The translations under genes and the position numbers were made by a program. This document shows, in pieces, positions 39,115-47,704 of a stretch of 64,000 nt of DNA. How positions within the stretch are numbered: the stretch's first letter is position 1; every line of letters begins with the position of its first letter. Under the pieces are notes generated by a model, which worked only from the letters and a program-made list of their open reading frames with translations, ran no database searches and was not told the DNA's origin. The stretch spans positions 62,001 through 126,000 of the forward strand of contig NZ_FNAL01000001.1 in assembly GCF_900101915.1 (NCBI RefSeq). The letters are read 5' to 3'. This stretch comes from Psychrobacter pacificensis (lineage in GTDB: Bacteria; Pseudomonadota; Gammaproteobacteria; Pseudomonadales; Moraxellaceae).

Positions 39115-40668
39115 ATGATGCAGTTGCCGTACAGCTTTGCGAAACGCCATCAGATTTTGGCCATACTCGCCATTGACCCTGAGTTGCCACCAACTTTGGT
39201 ATTGACGAAAGCCACCCCATTATCCGCAATCAATGAAGCGGTGCGGTTTTTGCAGCAGCAAGGCAGTCGCGGCGTACCAACTTACGAAAGTGTCAGCTCG
39301 GATGATTTTGAAAAACGTATGAACGCGGCTTACGCTGGGAATACCGGAGAGTCGCAGCATATCGCTGCTGGGCTTGAGGATCATCCGGATCTTGATAGTT
39401 TAGCAGATAGCGTCCCTGAGACTGAAGACTTGATGGATCAGCAAGATGATGCGCCGATTATTCGTCTGATTAATGCGCTGTTGTCAGAAGCCATTCGCCT
39501 AAATGCCTCGGACATTCATATCGAAACTTTTGAAAAACGCTTGGTGGTTCGCTTTCGAGTCGATGGCGAGCTTAAAGAAATTATCACGCCAAAACGCCAA
39601 CTGGCTCCGTTATTAGTCTCGCGTATCAAAGTCATGGCCAAGCTGGATATCGCTGAAAAGCGTGTACCGCAAGATGGGCGTATTAGCTTACGACTGGCAG
39701 GGCGAGAAGTTGATGTGCGTGTATCGACACTGCCGTCGAGCTTTGGCGAGCGCGTGGTGATGCGTCTACTAGACAAGCAAGCGGGACGTCTTAACATGAC
39801 GTATTTGGGACTATCTGATAATGACTATACCGAGCTGAAGCGCTTGATTCATCGTCCGCATGGCATTATTTTGGTCACAGGGCCGACGGGGTCAGGTAAG
39901 ACCACCACGCTATATTCGGCATTGACTGATTTGAATGACCAAACGCGCAATATCTTGACCGCCGAAGATCCCATTGAGTTCCAGCTCGACGGTATCGGAC
40001 AGACACAGGTTAATAATAAGGTGGATATGACCTTTGCCAAAAGTCTGCGTGCGATGTTGCGTCAAGATCCAGATGTGGTGATGGTGGGTGAGATTCGCGA
40101 TTTAGAGACGGCAGAGATCGCTGTACAGGCGTCTTTGACAGGGCATTTGGTTTTATCAACGCTGCATACCAATACCGCGATTGGCGCGGTCACTCGCTTG
40201 CAAGATATGGGTGTTGAGCCATTTTTATTATCGTCGTCACTGATCGGCGTGGTGGCACAGCGCTTGGTGCGTACTTTATGCTCACATTGTCATGGCTGGC
40301 AGGCAGCGGACACCGAACAAGCCAAACTTTTTACCGAAATTGGTATTGAGAAAGTATTGGACAGCGATATTGAAAATGCAACAAGTAAGGCGATTCGTCT
40401 ACCCAAGCCAGTAGGCTGCGATAAATGCAATCAGTCAGGGTTTAAAGGACGTACGGCGATATATGAAGTCGTACCAGTTGATGATACGCTGCGCCGTATG
40501 ATTCATAGTAATACCGCTGAGTATGAGTTAGAAGCGTATGCTCGCCAGCAGACACCATCGATTCGCGCGGATGGTCTACGTAAAGTGATAGAAGGGCGCA
40601 CGACATTAGAAGAGGTGCTGAGAGTGACGAAAGAAAGCGCCCTAACGGATGACACGATACTGGTATAA
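39115..40668 (+). CDS. gspE: Type II secretion ATPase GspE
   Basis: Hexameric cytoplasmic ATPase that drives the type II secretion pseudopilus. 517 residues. The N-terminal domain opens with LPYSFAKRHQ, as in GspE. Walker A is G256-PTGSGK-T263, followed by ASP/HIS-box segments and Walker B near MVGEIRD; the zinc tetracysteine is C389/C392 and C435/C438. PilB is the main alternative but is usually longer with a different N terminus. It stands apart from gspF and gspG, which are 8-10 kb downstream. Confidence 0.92.
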   Translation: MMQLPYSFAKRHQILAILAIDPELPPTLVLTKATPLSAINEAVRFLQQQGSRGVPTYESVSSDDFEKRMNAAYAGNTGESQHIAAGLEDHPDLDSLADSVPETEDLMDQQDDAPIIRLINALLSEAIRLNASDIHIETFEKRLVVRFRVDGELKEIITPKRQLAPLLVSRIKVMAKLDIAEKRVPQDGRISLRLAGREVDVRVSTLPSSFGERVVMRLLDKQAGRLNMTYLGLSDNDYTELKRLIHRPHGIILVTGPTGSGKTTTLYSALTDLNDQTRNILTAEDPIEFQLDGIGQTQVNNKVDMTFAKSLRAMLRQDPDVVMVGEIRDLETAEIAVQASLTGHLVLSTLHTNTAIGAVTRLQDMGVEPFLLSSSLIGVVAQRLVRTLCSHCHGWQAADTEQAKLFTEIGIEKVLDSDIENATSKAIRLPKPVGCDKCNQSGFKGRTAIYEVVPVDDTLRRMIHSNTAEYELEAYARQQTPSIRADGLRKVIEGRTTLEEVLRVTKESALTDDTILV

Positions 40669-40742
40669 ATGCTTAGCTATAAATAATGAGAAACAGTATT
40701 TGGAGAACAGTGTCTAGAGAGTAATGTCTGAAAAGCAGAAAA

Positions 40743-40783
40743 AGATAACTGAGCGAAATAGCCAGTTATCTGATCTTTTTTTT
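40743..40783. terminator. Terminator between gspE and the ridA-like gene
   Basis: A perfect 9-bp stem, AGATAACTG/CAGTTATCT, with T-runs downstream on the plus strand and a shorter one on the minus strand. It can serve both convergent genes. Confidence 0.85.
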
Positions 40784-40815
40784 CGAAATTAACAGGGTAA
40801 CGTTTTCAACTGCTA

Positions 40816-41292
40816 TTACTTGGCAGCGATGCACTCAATCTCAACGCTCGCTCCTGCGGCCAACTCCGATACGCCGAACGCTGAGCGTGCAGGATAAGGT
40901 TTGGACAGTTCCATCTTGTAGGCTTTATTAAAGTCATCGAAGTCATCCATATCTGCCAGCATGGCTGTGCATTTGATCAGGTCGGATTTTTGATAACCGT
41001 ATTTGGATAGCGTGTTCTGGATATTATCTAGTGTTTGTTTGGTTTCAGCGTCGATACCGCCTTTGACCAACTTGCCGTCTTTAATACCAATTTGTCCCGA
41101 CATATATAATGTATTGCCAACACGTACGGCTTCTGAGAAAGGGTAGGGACCGCCATCACCCAAAAAAGTTGGGCTAGATTTAATATTAGCGGCAGGAGCT
41201 GTCGCTGGATTGGCGTTAGCACCAACAGCCAAGCCTAATGAGCACATAGCAACCAGGGGTACGATAGGTAAATAGGTGCTAAGTTTGGACAT
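40816..41292 (-). CDS. Exported RidA-family protein
   Basis: 158 residues: a cleavable-looking signal peptide (MSKLSTYLP, hydrophobic core to about residue 20, ANA before the mature part), then a full RidA (YjgF) domain with GNTLYMSGQIG, the active-site PARSAFGVSEL arginine and terminal VEIECIAAK. RidA deaminates reactive enamines in the cytosol; an exported version implies a periplasmic substrate that is not known. The ATG at 41292 has AGGAGA upstream; a longer frame from 41358 is not supported. Confidence 0.88.
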   Translation of the reverse strand: MSKLSTYLPIVPLVAMCSLGLAVGANANPATAPAANIKSSPTFLGDGGPYPFSEAVRVGNTLYMSGQIGIKDGKLVKGGIDAETKQTLDNIQNTLSKYGYQKSDLIKCTAMLADMDDFDDFNKAYKMELSKPYPARSAFGVSELAAGASVEIECIAAK

Positions 41293-41379
41293 CCTTGTCT
41301 CCTTATTAAGTTGATTGATCATAAACATGCTAGATGCGCCACAAAATGCAGATAGCAAATGTTATGTCGGTTTAATCGA

Positions 41380-42108
41380 TTATTTGTTATTAATAGTCTC
41401 GTCATCTGCAGAGAGTGTGTCGTCTTGCTCGTTATCTACTGTAGTATCCGTATTATTTTCTGAGGCATTTTCATGTGCTTTGCCTTGGCGGCGTGCCTCT
41501 AGTTCAGATTTTGGAATCCAAGCCCAAGTCATCTCCACTACAATCGGGTCGCGGTCACTATCAGATTCACGGTCATCAATGACGCAAGGGATAACCATTT
41601 CACCTTTTGGCGTATTTAAAATCTGCAAGCGCTGCTCATCAGATAGGCTGGCTACGGCTGCAATTTGACCTTTTTTGATCGGGCGATAAAAATTAACGGA
41701 ATAAGATTTAATCAGTAGTACGCGATCAGAGGGTAAGTTTAACCCCAAGATAAATCCCGTTGCCGTTTCAGCCAGTAACGTGATGGCTACTGCATGGATT
41801 GAGCCAATGTGGTTCTGTACTGCTTTGACATTGTTTAGACTGACGATGACTTGATTGGGCTCAACCATTTCATAGTACACGCCTGTTGTCCCTACGTAGG
41901 GTACAACTTTGCCAAAGGCTTTTGAGAGAATACTTGAGCGTGCACTGGCAGGTAGATATTTGGTCACAGACAACAGTTTGGTAAATTGATTACTAATTGG
42001 TTTTAGCGTGCTGCTAGGTTTTTCGATGGATGATCTTGTGCTATCAGAGACTTTGGCTGGTTTTTTATTGGTCAGCTTGACGGGCAGTTTTTTTAATAAT
42101 CCTGACAT
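41380..42108 (-). CDS. DUF4442 hot-dog fold protein
   Basis: 242 residues. The centre (about 80-205) is a hot-dog domain: VEPNQVIVSLNNVKAVQNHIGSIHAVA, then LIKSYSVNFYRPIKKG, the DUF4442/thioesterase-like pattern, suggesting an acyl-CoA binding or thioesterase role, substrate unknown. A basic Ser/Lys-rich N terminus of about 50 and an acidic Asn/Asp-rich tail flank it. AAGGAAA precedes the ATG. It may be cotranscribed with the ridA-like gene (87-bp gap). Confidence 0.8.
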   Translation of the reverse strand: MSGLLKKLPVKLTNKKPAKVSDSTRSSIEKPSSTLKPISNQFTKLLSVTKYLPASARSSILSKAFGKVVPYVGTTGVYYEMVEPNQVIVSLNNVKAVQNHIGSIHAVAITLLAETATGFILGLNLPSDRVLLIKSYSVNFYRPIKKGQIAAVASLSDEQRLQILNTPKGEMVIPCVIDDRESDSDRDPIVVEMTWAWIPKSELEARRQGKAHENASENNTDTTVDNEQDDTLSADDETINNK

Positions 42109-42417
42109 ACAAATTTCCTTAACGTAGATAAATCGAATGTTGTTTTTGATAGTGGCAAACAGTCACTGTTAGCAAAGCCATTACAAACACTATGGTACAT
42201 TAACCGCTGCTTTCCTACTATTATTAGCATGAACTGCTGCGCTTATAAAACAGCAGTCATCTATATTGTGTTGCTAGGATATAGTTTTAAATAATTAAAA
42301 TGGCTCAATGGTGATGCACGGATCTGCTTAGTAGACAATCTCTTACGAGACCACCGCGCTATAATAGCGTGATGTTGGTACGTCTTATTTCATAAATTTT
42401 CAATACTGGATGATGCT
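42109..42417. other. Divergent region between DUF4442 gene and mcrB
   Basis: 309 bp without a gene. It includes a 13-bp palindrome over a TATAAT at 42357-42369 (separate entry), close to mcrB. Confidence 0.5.
42357..42369 (+). promoter_or_regulatory. Palindrome overlapping a TATAAT before mcrB
   Basis: CGCTAT-A-ATAGCG is a perfect 6-1-6 palindrome. Its centre contains TATAAT (42360-42365), 52 bp before the mcrB start. No good -35 is at standard spacing. It may be a -10 box covered by an operator. Confidence 0.45.
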
Positions 42418-43881
42418 ATGTCTGATATGTCTACTCACGAGCCGACCAATATTATTTATACTGGCGTCGCGGGTACTGGCAAAACCTATCGATTGCTCCA
42501 AATCGCGAAGCAATATACCGATTACCTGCCTGAGACAAATAATGAAGCGCTACTTGGGCAGCTGTTGCAAAGCCTAAGCTGGCGTGATGTTGTATGCTTG
42601 ATATTCTTAGATCTTCAGTCAAAAAAGCAAGATTTGGTAAAAGTACCTGAATTGGTTAATCATATTTTCTTTGCTACAAAAGCACTGCAAAACGATCGAG
42701 AGAAAAACCTAAGCAATACCGCTTGGTCTGTATTGCAAATGCACAGTCCTACGACGTCAGACACAGTGAGTTATAAAAACCGTGCCAGCCAAGCATATTT
42801 TGATAAAGATAACAGCGGCGCATGGTATTTACTGCCTGAGAGTATGGTGTTGCTAACAGAGTTGTCACAGCAATTGGCGGAGTTTCAGCAGGCACAGCAT
42901 GATAACCAGTCCAATCAAAACCAAAACTCTGGTCAGCAGCGTTTTAGTATGGTGAGCTTTCATCAGGCTTACGGTTATGAAGAGTTTGTCGAAGGTATTC
43001 GTCCTATTGTAAGTAACTCTTCTCAGGCAAATGACAGTCACTCGAGTAATACCCAGATGAGCTACGCCGTTCAAGATGGAGCGTTTTTAAAGCTATGCCA
43101 GCGTGCCGCGCGTGACCCTCAGCATCGTTACGCGATGTTGATTGATGAGATCAATCGCGCCAATGTGTCACGAGTCTTTGGCGAGCTGCTCAGTTTGATT
43201 GAGCCAGACAAGCGCGCTGGCAAACCAAATGCGATGACGATTCATTTGGCGTATTCTGGGCGTGCGTTTAGTGTGCCTGCCAATATTGATATCTACGCCA
43301 CCATGAACACACAAGATCACTCCCTTGCGCCCCTTGATATGGCACTGCGTCGACGTTTCCGCTTCATTGATTGTCCACCGCAGCCTGAATTATTACCGAT
43401 AATTGGTGATATCGCTAGCGCGACTGATCGTGCACAAGCAGACACGGTAGATTTAAGCAAATTGCTAACAGGCTTAAACATGCGTATCACACAGACGCTA
43501 GGAGCCGAGGCGCAGTTGGGCCATGCTTTTTTATTTTCAGTCGATGATTTAGCTCAATTACAAATGGTGTTGGTCGAACAGATCATTCCGCAGTTGGCGC
43601 AAGCTGCGGGCGGTCAAGTGGCTATATTGCAGTATATTTTTAGAGATGAGCAGCAGCCGTTAAGCACCCAGTTTATCCACGATAGCCAAACAATGATAAA
43701 TAATGATTTGCATGATCCGATGAGTAAGAACCATGCAACGACGCAACATCAAATGTTTGCAGAACAAGGCGCCTTTCTTGGTCAATCGATGAACGTAGGT
43801 GGTTATATGATGAATCCTGACCTTATTGCTAAGACTGGTGAGTTTGGCAAGCCCGCTATCTATCAGCGTTTGTACGAGTAA
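42418..43881 (+). CDS. mcrB: McrB-like AAA+ NTPase of a type IV restriction system
   Basis: Motor subunit that would move on DNA and activate the McrC nuclease at modified sites. 487 residues. Walker A GVAGTGKT is at 16-23, almost at the N terminus, so the usual N-terminal DNA-binding domain is absent. The McrB-specific FHQAYGYEEF is at 181-190, Walker B MLIDEINRAN at 240-249, and the NTQDHSLAPLDMALRRRF sensor/arginine region from 297. About 150 residues (30-175) are inserted between Walker A and FHQ; part of it (WRDVVCLIFLDL, then AWSVLQMHSP and GAWYLLPE) looks like a winged-helix module. It is 12 bp ahead of mcrC. Confidence 0.88.
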   Translation: MSDMSTHEPTNIIYTGVAGTGKTYRLLQIAKQYTDYLPETNNEALLGQLLQSLSWRDVVCLIFLDLQSKKQDLVKVPELVNHIFFATKALQNDREKNLSNTAWSVLQMHSPTTSDTVSYKNRASQAYFDKDNSGAWYLLPESMVLLTELSQQLAEFQQAQHDNQSNQNQNSGQQRFSMVSFHQAYGYEEFVEGIRPIVSNSSQANDSHSSNTQMSYAVQDGAFLKLCQRAARDPQHRYAMLIDEINRANVSRVFGELLSLIEPDKRAGKPNAMTIHLAYSGRAFSVPANIDIYATMNTQDHSLAPLDMALRRRFRFIDCPPQPELLPIIGDIASATDRAQADTVDLSKLLTGLNMRITQTLGAEAQLGHAFLFSVDDLAQLQMVLVEQIIPQLAQAAGGQVAILQYIFRDEQQPLSTQFIHDSQTMINNDLHDPMSKNHATTQHQMFAEQGAFLGQSMNVGGYMMNPDLIAKTGEFGKPAIYQRLYE

Positions 43882-43893
43882 GGTGGCTGTTTA

Positions 43894-45426
43894 GTGAGAA
43901 CTCATAATCAATACTATGCGCAAAGAAACTATATTAATGCAGACAGTTTTTATGCTCGTATACCTAACAGTCAGGCTCTCGTAGCAAATGTTATCACGGT
44001 ATTTGAACATCAACGCCTCACAGCCCACGATTTCGCGCATGTCTCTGACTTTCATTGGCTAATGGCGCAAGAATTTGCCGTGTTTACCATCAAGCGTAAA
44101 CAAGGACAGTGGCAACTCAAGGTTGGGCATCATATAGGAATTATCCTTTTGCCTAGTGGTATGACACTTGAGCTATTGCCAAAACTGAATCAATCCACTG
44201 GATATAATAATATTGCTCAGACTCGTCACTGGGTACAAGGCATGTTATCTGACTTAACTCGTCTTGATGCGCGTCAAAGTCGTAAGCTGCCTAGCATGAA
44301 AAACCTAGGTCAATTTAGTGATCAGTCAATGCCATTATCTGTAGAGGCTCAGCCATTGTCAGACTGGTTATTAGAGCAGTTTTTGCAGCGCTTGGCTCAC
44401 TATCAGCCAACCCAGCACTATCAGGCGCAGATCAATAACCAATCATCGCTACAAGGGCGCCTGCTCATCAAAGAGCAGCTTCGCTACAATAGTATGCAGC
44501 CGCATAAGTTTGTCTGTGAGCGTAGTGTGCTCAGTCAAGACATGTTGGCCAATCGCTTGATTAAGAGCGCATTGATATTGCTGATGCCGTTACTGCCTAG
44601 ATCTATATGTACACCGCTCTTACGGCCATGGCAGCCGTTATTTGGGCTAAACCAGCGTGAACGACAGCGGCTAGCGTCAATATATACTCAAGCAAAACAG
44701 CAGTTAAGCGTCCTGCCATTACAAAAACAGCAGTTGCAAGCCGCACAGCAGTTGGTAGACCTAGCTTATTGGCTGTTACAGCAGTCAAATGCATCGACAG
44801 GTTATGGTATTGACCCCACTCGACCAAACCTACCTCAGCCAAGATTGTGTCTATTGATCGATATGAATCAGGCGTTTGAACAGTGGGCGAGTCAGCGTAT
44901 CGCGTCGATGTTTCAGCAAGTGAGTAGCCATTATCGTGCTTTTTATCAAACCCAAAGTGTCTGGCTCAATGATAGCGAGGGTCAAGCATGCGTATCGATA
45001 CGACCAGATTTGCTGATATATAAAACGGCTGATAATGATAATAACCAAAATCAGAGTGACACCGCGGTTAGTAAAGAGACAGTAAACGATTGCTATAGCC
45101 ACGTCATCGATATCAAATGGAAATATCTGCCTCATGCTGGTGCTATTACTGCCAGTGATGCCTATCAGTTGACCAGTTATGCACAGGCCTATCAAGCAGG
45201 GCAAGGTTGGATGGTATATCCTGTATTAGGAGACAAGAGACGACCAGTGGCGCTTAAGCAGCAGATTTATCGTGACAATGGCGATAATAAAAGTAACATT
45301 AGCAGTGACATTAGCGATGGTACTAACAGTAACCACTCAAACCATGCGGATTTATGGCTAATACCGTTTGATGTGCTGACAGGTATGGTCAACGGTGATT
45401 TACCTGCGAATTTGAATGAAAAATAA
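43894..45426 (+). CDS. mcrC: McrC-like nuclease subunit of a type IV restriction system
   Basis: 510 residues, McrC family. The N-terminal part (to about 130, with VGHHIGIILLPSGMTLELLPK) matches the McrC beta-rich domain; the helical middle includes SLQGRLLIKEQLRYN; the PD-(D/E)xK nuclease has D372 in RPDLLIY and D406-I-K408 in VIDIKWKY, all intact. The start is GTG at 43894 with AAGGTGG upstream. An acidic low-complexity segment (about 470-490) is near the end. It is coupled to mcrB; the pair lies beside a tRNA cluster. Confidence 0.9.
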   Translation: MRTHNQYYAQRNYINADSFYARIPNSQALVANVITVFEHQRLTAHDFAHVSDFHWLMAQEFAVFTIKRKQGQWQLKVGHHIGIILLPSGMTLELLPKLNQSTGYNNIAQTRHWVQGMLSDLTRLDARQSRKLPSMKNLGQFSDQSMPLSVEAQPLSDWLLEQFLQRLAHYQPTQHYQAQINNQSSLQGRLLIKEQLRYNSMQPHKFVCERSVLSQDMLANRLIKSALILLMPLLPRSICTPLLRPWQPLFGLNQRERQRLASIYTQAKQQLSVLPLQKQQLQAAQQLVDLAYWLLQQSNASTGYGIDPTRPNLPQPRLCLLIDMNQAFEQWASQRIASMFQQVSSHYRAFYQTQSVWLNDSEGQACVSIRPDLLIYKTADNDNNQNQSDTAVSKETVNDCYSHVIDIKWKYLPHAGAITASDAYQLTSYAQAYQAGQGWMVYPVLGDKRRPVALKQQIYRDNGDNKSNISSDISDGTNSNHSNHADLWLIPFDVLTGMVNGDLPANLNEK

Positions 45427-45542
45427 TGATTCCATCAATCATAAGAATCATAATTAACGAAGGTTTTTAAAGAGACTATTTTTATAAGAATGCCTTTTTT
45501 GAAAGAATTTAGAGATTATTTAAAATTAATCGAAAATAGGTG

Positions 45543-45571
45543 TTGACACAATCGCCTTTACCCCTTAATAT
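45543..45571 (+). promoter_or_regulatory. Strong sigma-70 promoter of the tRNA cluster
   Basis: A perfect TTGACA at 45543-45548, a 17-bp spacer, and TAATAT at 45566-45571. It lies about 90 bp ahead of tRNA-Pro, with no other gene between. Confidence 0.85.
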
Positions 45572-45659
45572 GTGCACCTCGATAGCGAGGAACATTAACA
45601 AGTTAGCGGCATTGCCAACAACGAGTTAATTAACAAACTATCGTGATAATAGAGAATTT

Positions 45660-45736
<77 letters not shown>

Positions 45737-45747
45737 TCTATTTTAAG

Positions 45748-45769
45748 AGCCTTACAGGCTTTTTTTTTA
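45748..45769 (+). terminator. Terminator after tRNA-Pro
   Basis: An AGCCT/AGGCT stem with a 3-nt loop followed by nine T. Some transcripts must pass it, or the next tRNAs use another promoter. Confidence 0.75.
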
Positions 45770-45844
45770 TGTATAATGATTTAGTTTCTGATATAGTAAA
45801 AGTTATATTATAGACTGAATGATATATATAAAAGTCCTCTAAGA

Positions 45845-45921
45845 GCGCCTGTAGCTCAGCTGGATAGAGCATCTCCCTTCTAAGGAGGTGGTCGCAGGTT
45901 CGAATCCTGCCAGGCGCGCCA
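45845..45921 (+). tRNA. tRNA-Arg (anticodon TCT)
   Basis: 77 nt including CCA. Acceptor GCGCCTG pairs with CAGGCGC; the anticodon loop is CTTCTAA between TCTCC and GGAGG; the T arm is CAGGTTCGAATCCTG. Confidence 0.96.
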
Positions 45922-45962
45922 TTTAGCCTGCAAATCTTGCCTATTCTTTTGGCAATAGTTAT

Positions 45963-46039
45963 GGCGGTTGTAGCTCAGTTGGTAGAGCCCCGGGTTGTGA
46001 TCTCGGTTGTCGTGGGTTCGAGTCCCATCAGTCGCCCCA
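45963..46039 (+). tRNA. tRNA-His (anticodon GTG)
   Basis: 77 nt with the extra 5' G (G-1) opposite C73 and encoded CCA. Acceptor GCGGTTG pairs with CAGTCGC; the anticodon loop is TTGTGAT. Confidence 0.96.
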
Positions 46040-46473
46040 TTTTATTTTGCATTGTCTGCATATAAATCCTATCTTTATACTAAACCTTATCGAATAAATA
46101 GCACTCGCCACTGTTGGCGTTTTTTTGTGCCTGCTTGATTTCTATTTCTCTGTATTATCCTATAATATTAAACGGTTAAAGCTTTCTGAACTTTTGATTG
46201 TTTAACAATTCACTGACTTCTTATTCATATCAATTTTGCGATAGGTTTTTCTTCAAAAACCTAAACCGACTGTGTCTACTCTACAATTTATTAGTACTGC
46301 TTATGAGTAAATAGACATCATGTTTTAAATCGGGCATTATGCTTAGGTCTTGATGCATCCTGCTGATTGAGACATCGTATTGGCTAGATCGAAAAAATTT
46401 AAAGCATTTTGGATACACACCCGCCTTTTTAAGATTTGTTGTTATTGACCCTGTATTATTGAGGAACTGATTG
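46040..46473. other. Region between tRNA-His and the araC-type gene
   Basis: 434 bp; apart from the tRNA terminator it is AT-rich and without a supported gene. A minus-strand frame at 46281-46523 overlaps the regulator start and has no features. Confidence 0.5.
46106..46126 (+). terminator. Terminator after tRNA-His
   Basis: CGCCA/TGGCG with a CTGT loop, then T7. Confidence 0.85.
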
Positions 46474-47409
46474 ATGGACGCATTGAGCGTATTGCTACAG
46501 AATGTGCACCTATTTGAGACCAAGTATTATCGTTTGAATGGTGCTGGCAATTGGTCTTATTCTATGAGTAGAAAAGACACCATTTTATTTTACTTGGTGA
46601 TGTCTGGTGGTTTTTGTATAGACGTTGGCAATGTCTTACGCGAAGCTCGTGCTGGTGATATGATTATGATCCCGAACGCGCATAAGCACGTAAGCTATGC
46701 ACTCAATCATCATGGTGACGTGGCTGAACCCCTCGATGAATTACTGACCAATTGTCAAGATCGCACGCTTGAGATTGATGGCAATGGCGATCCTAATTCC
46801 TCATTGATTTTGATTGAATGTAAATACGATAAAGAGATGATTAGCCCTCTACTATCTGTGTTACCACCGATATTGCCTGAGCTCAATGATGCGGCTGATG
46901 GTCGGTTTGAGGTAATTGATGTGGAGATCAAGCTTTTGACCTTGGAGTCTGAGCGCGAACGCATGGGCAAAACAGCTGTGATCAATCATTGGGCAAGCAT
47001 CATGATGATTGAATGTTTGCGCGTTTATATTGAAAGCTTACCTGAGGCGACTGAGAATTGGCTAAAGGCCATGAAAGATCCGTTTTTGACCAAGGCGCTT
47101 GCAGCGATGCATGAGGCGCCAAGTCAAAGCTGGACCATTCATAAGCTTGCAGAGGTGGCAGGTATGTCGCGCTCGAGCTTTGCTCAGCGCTTCAAAGACA
47201 CGGTAGGGATGCCGCCGCTCACTTATTTGATTGATTACCGCTTGCGTTTGGCAGCACGCTATTTGCGCTTACAGCAAAATAGTATCAGCCGTATCAGCGA
47301 TATGGTGGGCTATGCGTCAGATTCAACTTTTAGTCAGGCGTTCAAACGCGTTTATGGTGTCTCACCAAAAGCGTACCGTAAACAGTATCAACAACAAAAG
47401 ATTGCATAA
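46474..47409 (+). CDS. AraC-family transcriptional regulator with cupin domain
   Basis: 311 residues. The N-terminal cupin (Cupin_6 type: FYLVMSGGFCIDVGN, then EARAGDMIMIPNAHKHVSY) senses a ligand. The C-terminal double HTH from about residue 215 has WTIHKLAEVAGMSRSSFAQRFKDTVGMPPLTYLIDYRLRLA and GYASDSTFSQAFKRVYGVSPKAYRK. The ATG at 46474 follows GAGGA; a TTG at 46471 is the frame start. It is transcribed alone with a terminator after it, so its target is not shown by context. Confidence 0.92.
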   Translation: MDALSVLLQNVHLFETKYYRLNGAGNWSYSMSRKDTILFYLVMSGGFCIDVGNVLREARAGDMIMIPNAHKHVSYALNHHGDVAEPLDELLTNCQDRTLEIDGNGDPNSSLILIECKYDKEMISPLLSVLPPILPELNDAADGRFEVIDVEIKLLTLESERERMGKTAVINHWASIMMIECLRVYIESLPEATENWLKAMKDPFLTKALAAMHEAPSQSWTIHKLAEVAGMSRSSFAQRFKDTVGMPPLTYLIDYRLRLAARYLRLQQNSISRISDMVGYASDSTFSQAFKRVYGVSPKAYRKQYQQQKIA

Positions 47410-47443
47410 GTTATTATTTTAACGTCCTCAGTGTTCATTTATT

Positions 47444-47487
47444 AAAAGCGTTAAGGCGACCAAGGTATCCTTAACGCTTTTTTTGAT
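47444..47487 (+). terminator. Rho-independent terminator after the araC-type gene
   Basis: AAAGCGTTAAGG pairs exactly with CCTTAACGCTTT, then T7. Confidence 0.9.
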
Positions 47488-47671
47488 TGATATATATCTA
47501 GCATTTGCCTAGGTAAAATACTTGGCAGTCAACTGGCGCTATTTTGGCTAGGCAAGGCTGACAATACGCTTGTGTTCAGGTACTATGGAATAATGAGTCG
47601 TCGAGGTGTGAGCGTTCATATTTGACGCATAATATGTGACTGTATATCCGTTGCATAAAAGGATCGAGACG

Positions 47672-47704
47672 ATGTTTATTTTTGCTGCTGATGGTATGTT
47701 ATGA
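47672..47704 (+). CDS. Possible 10-codon leader ORF
   Basis: ATG at 47672 with AGGA upstream encodes MFIFAADGML and stops at TGA overlapping the ATG of the next gene (ATGA). The next gene lacks its own clear ribosome binding site, so translational coupling through this leader is plausible. The ORF is too short to be sure of. Confidence 0.4.
   Translation: MFIFAADGML

Noticed and set aside
46281..46523. 80-codon minus-strand frame before the AraC-type gene
   Set aside because: Overlaps the regulator's start, no ribosome binding site or domain.
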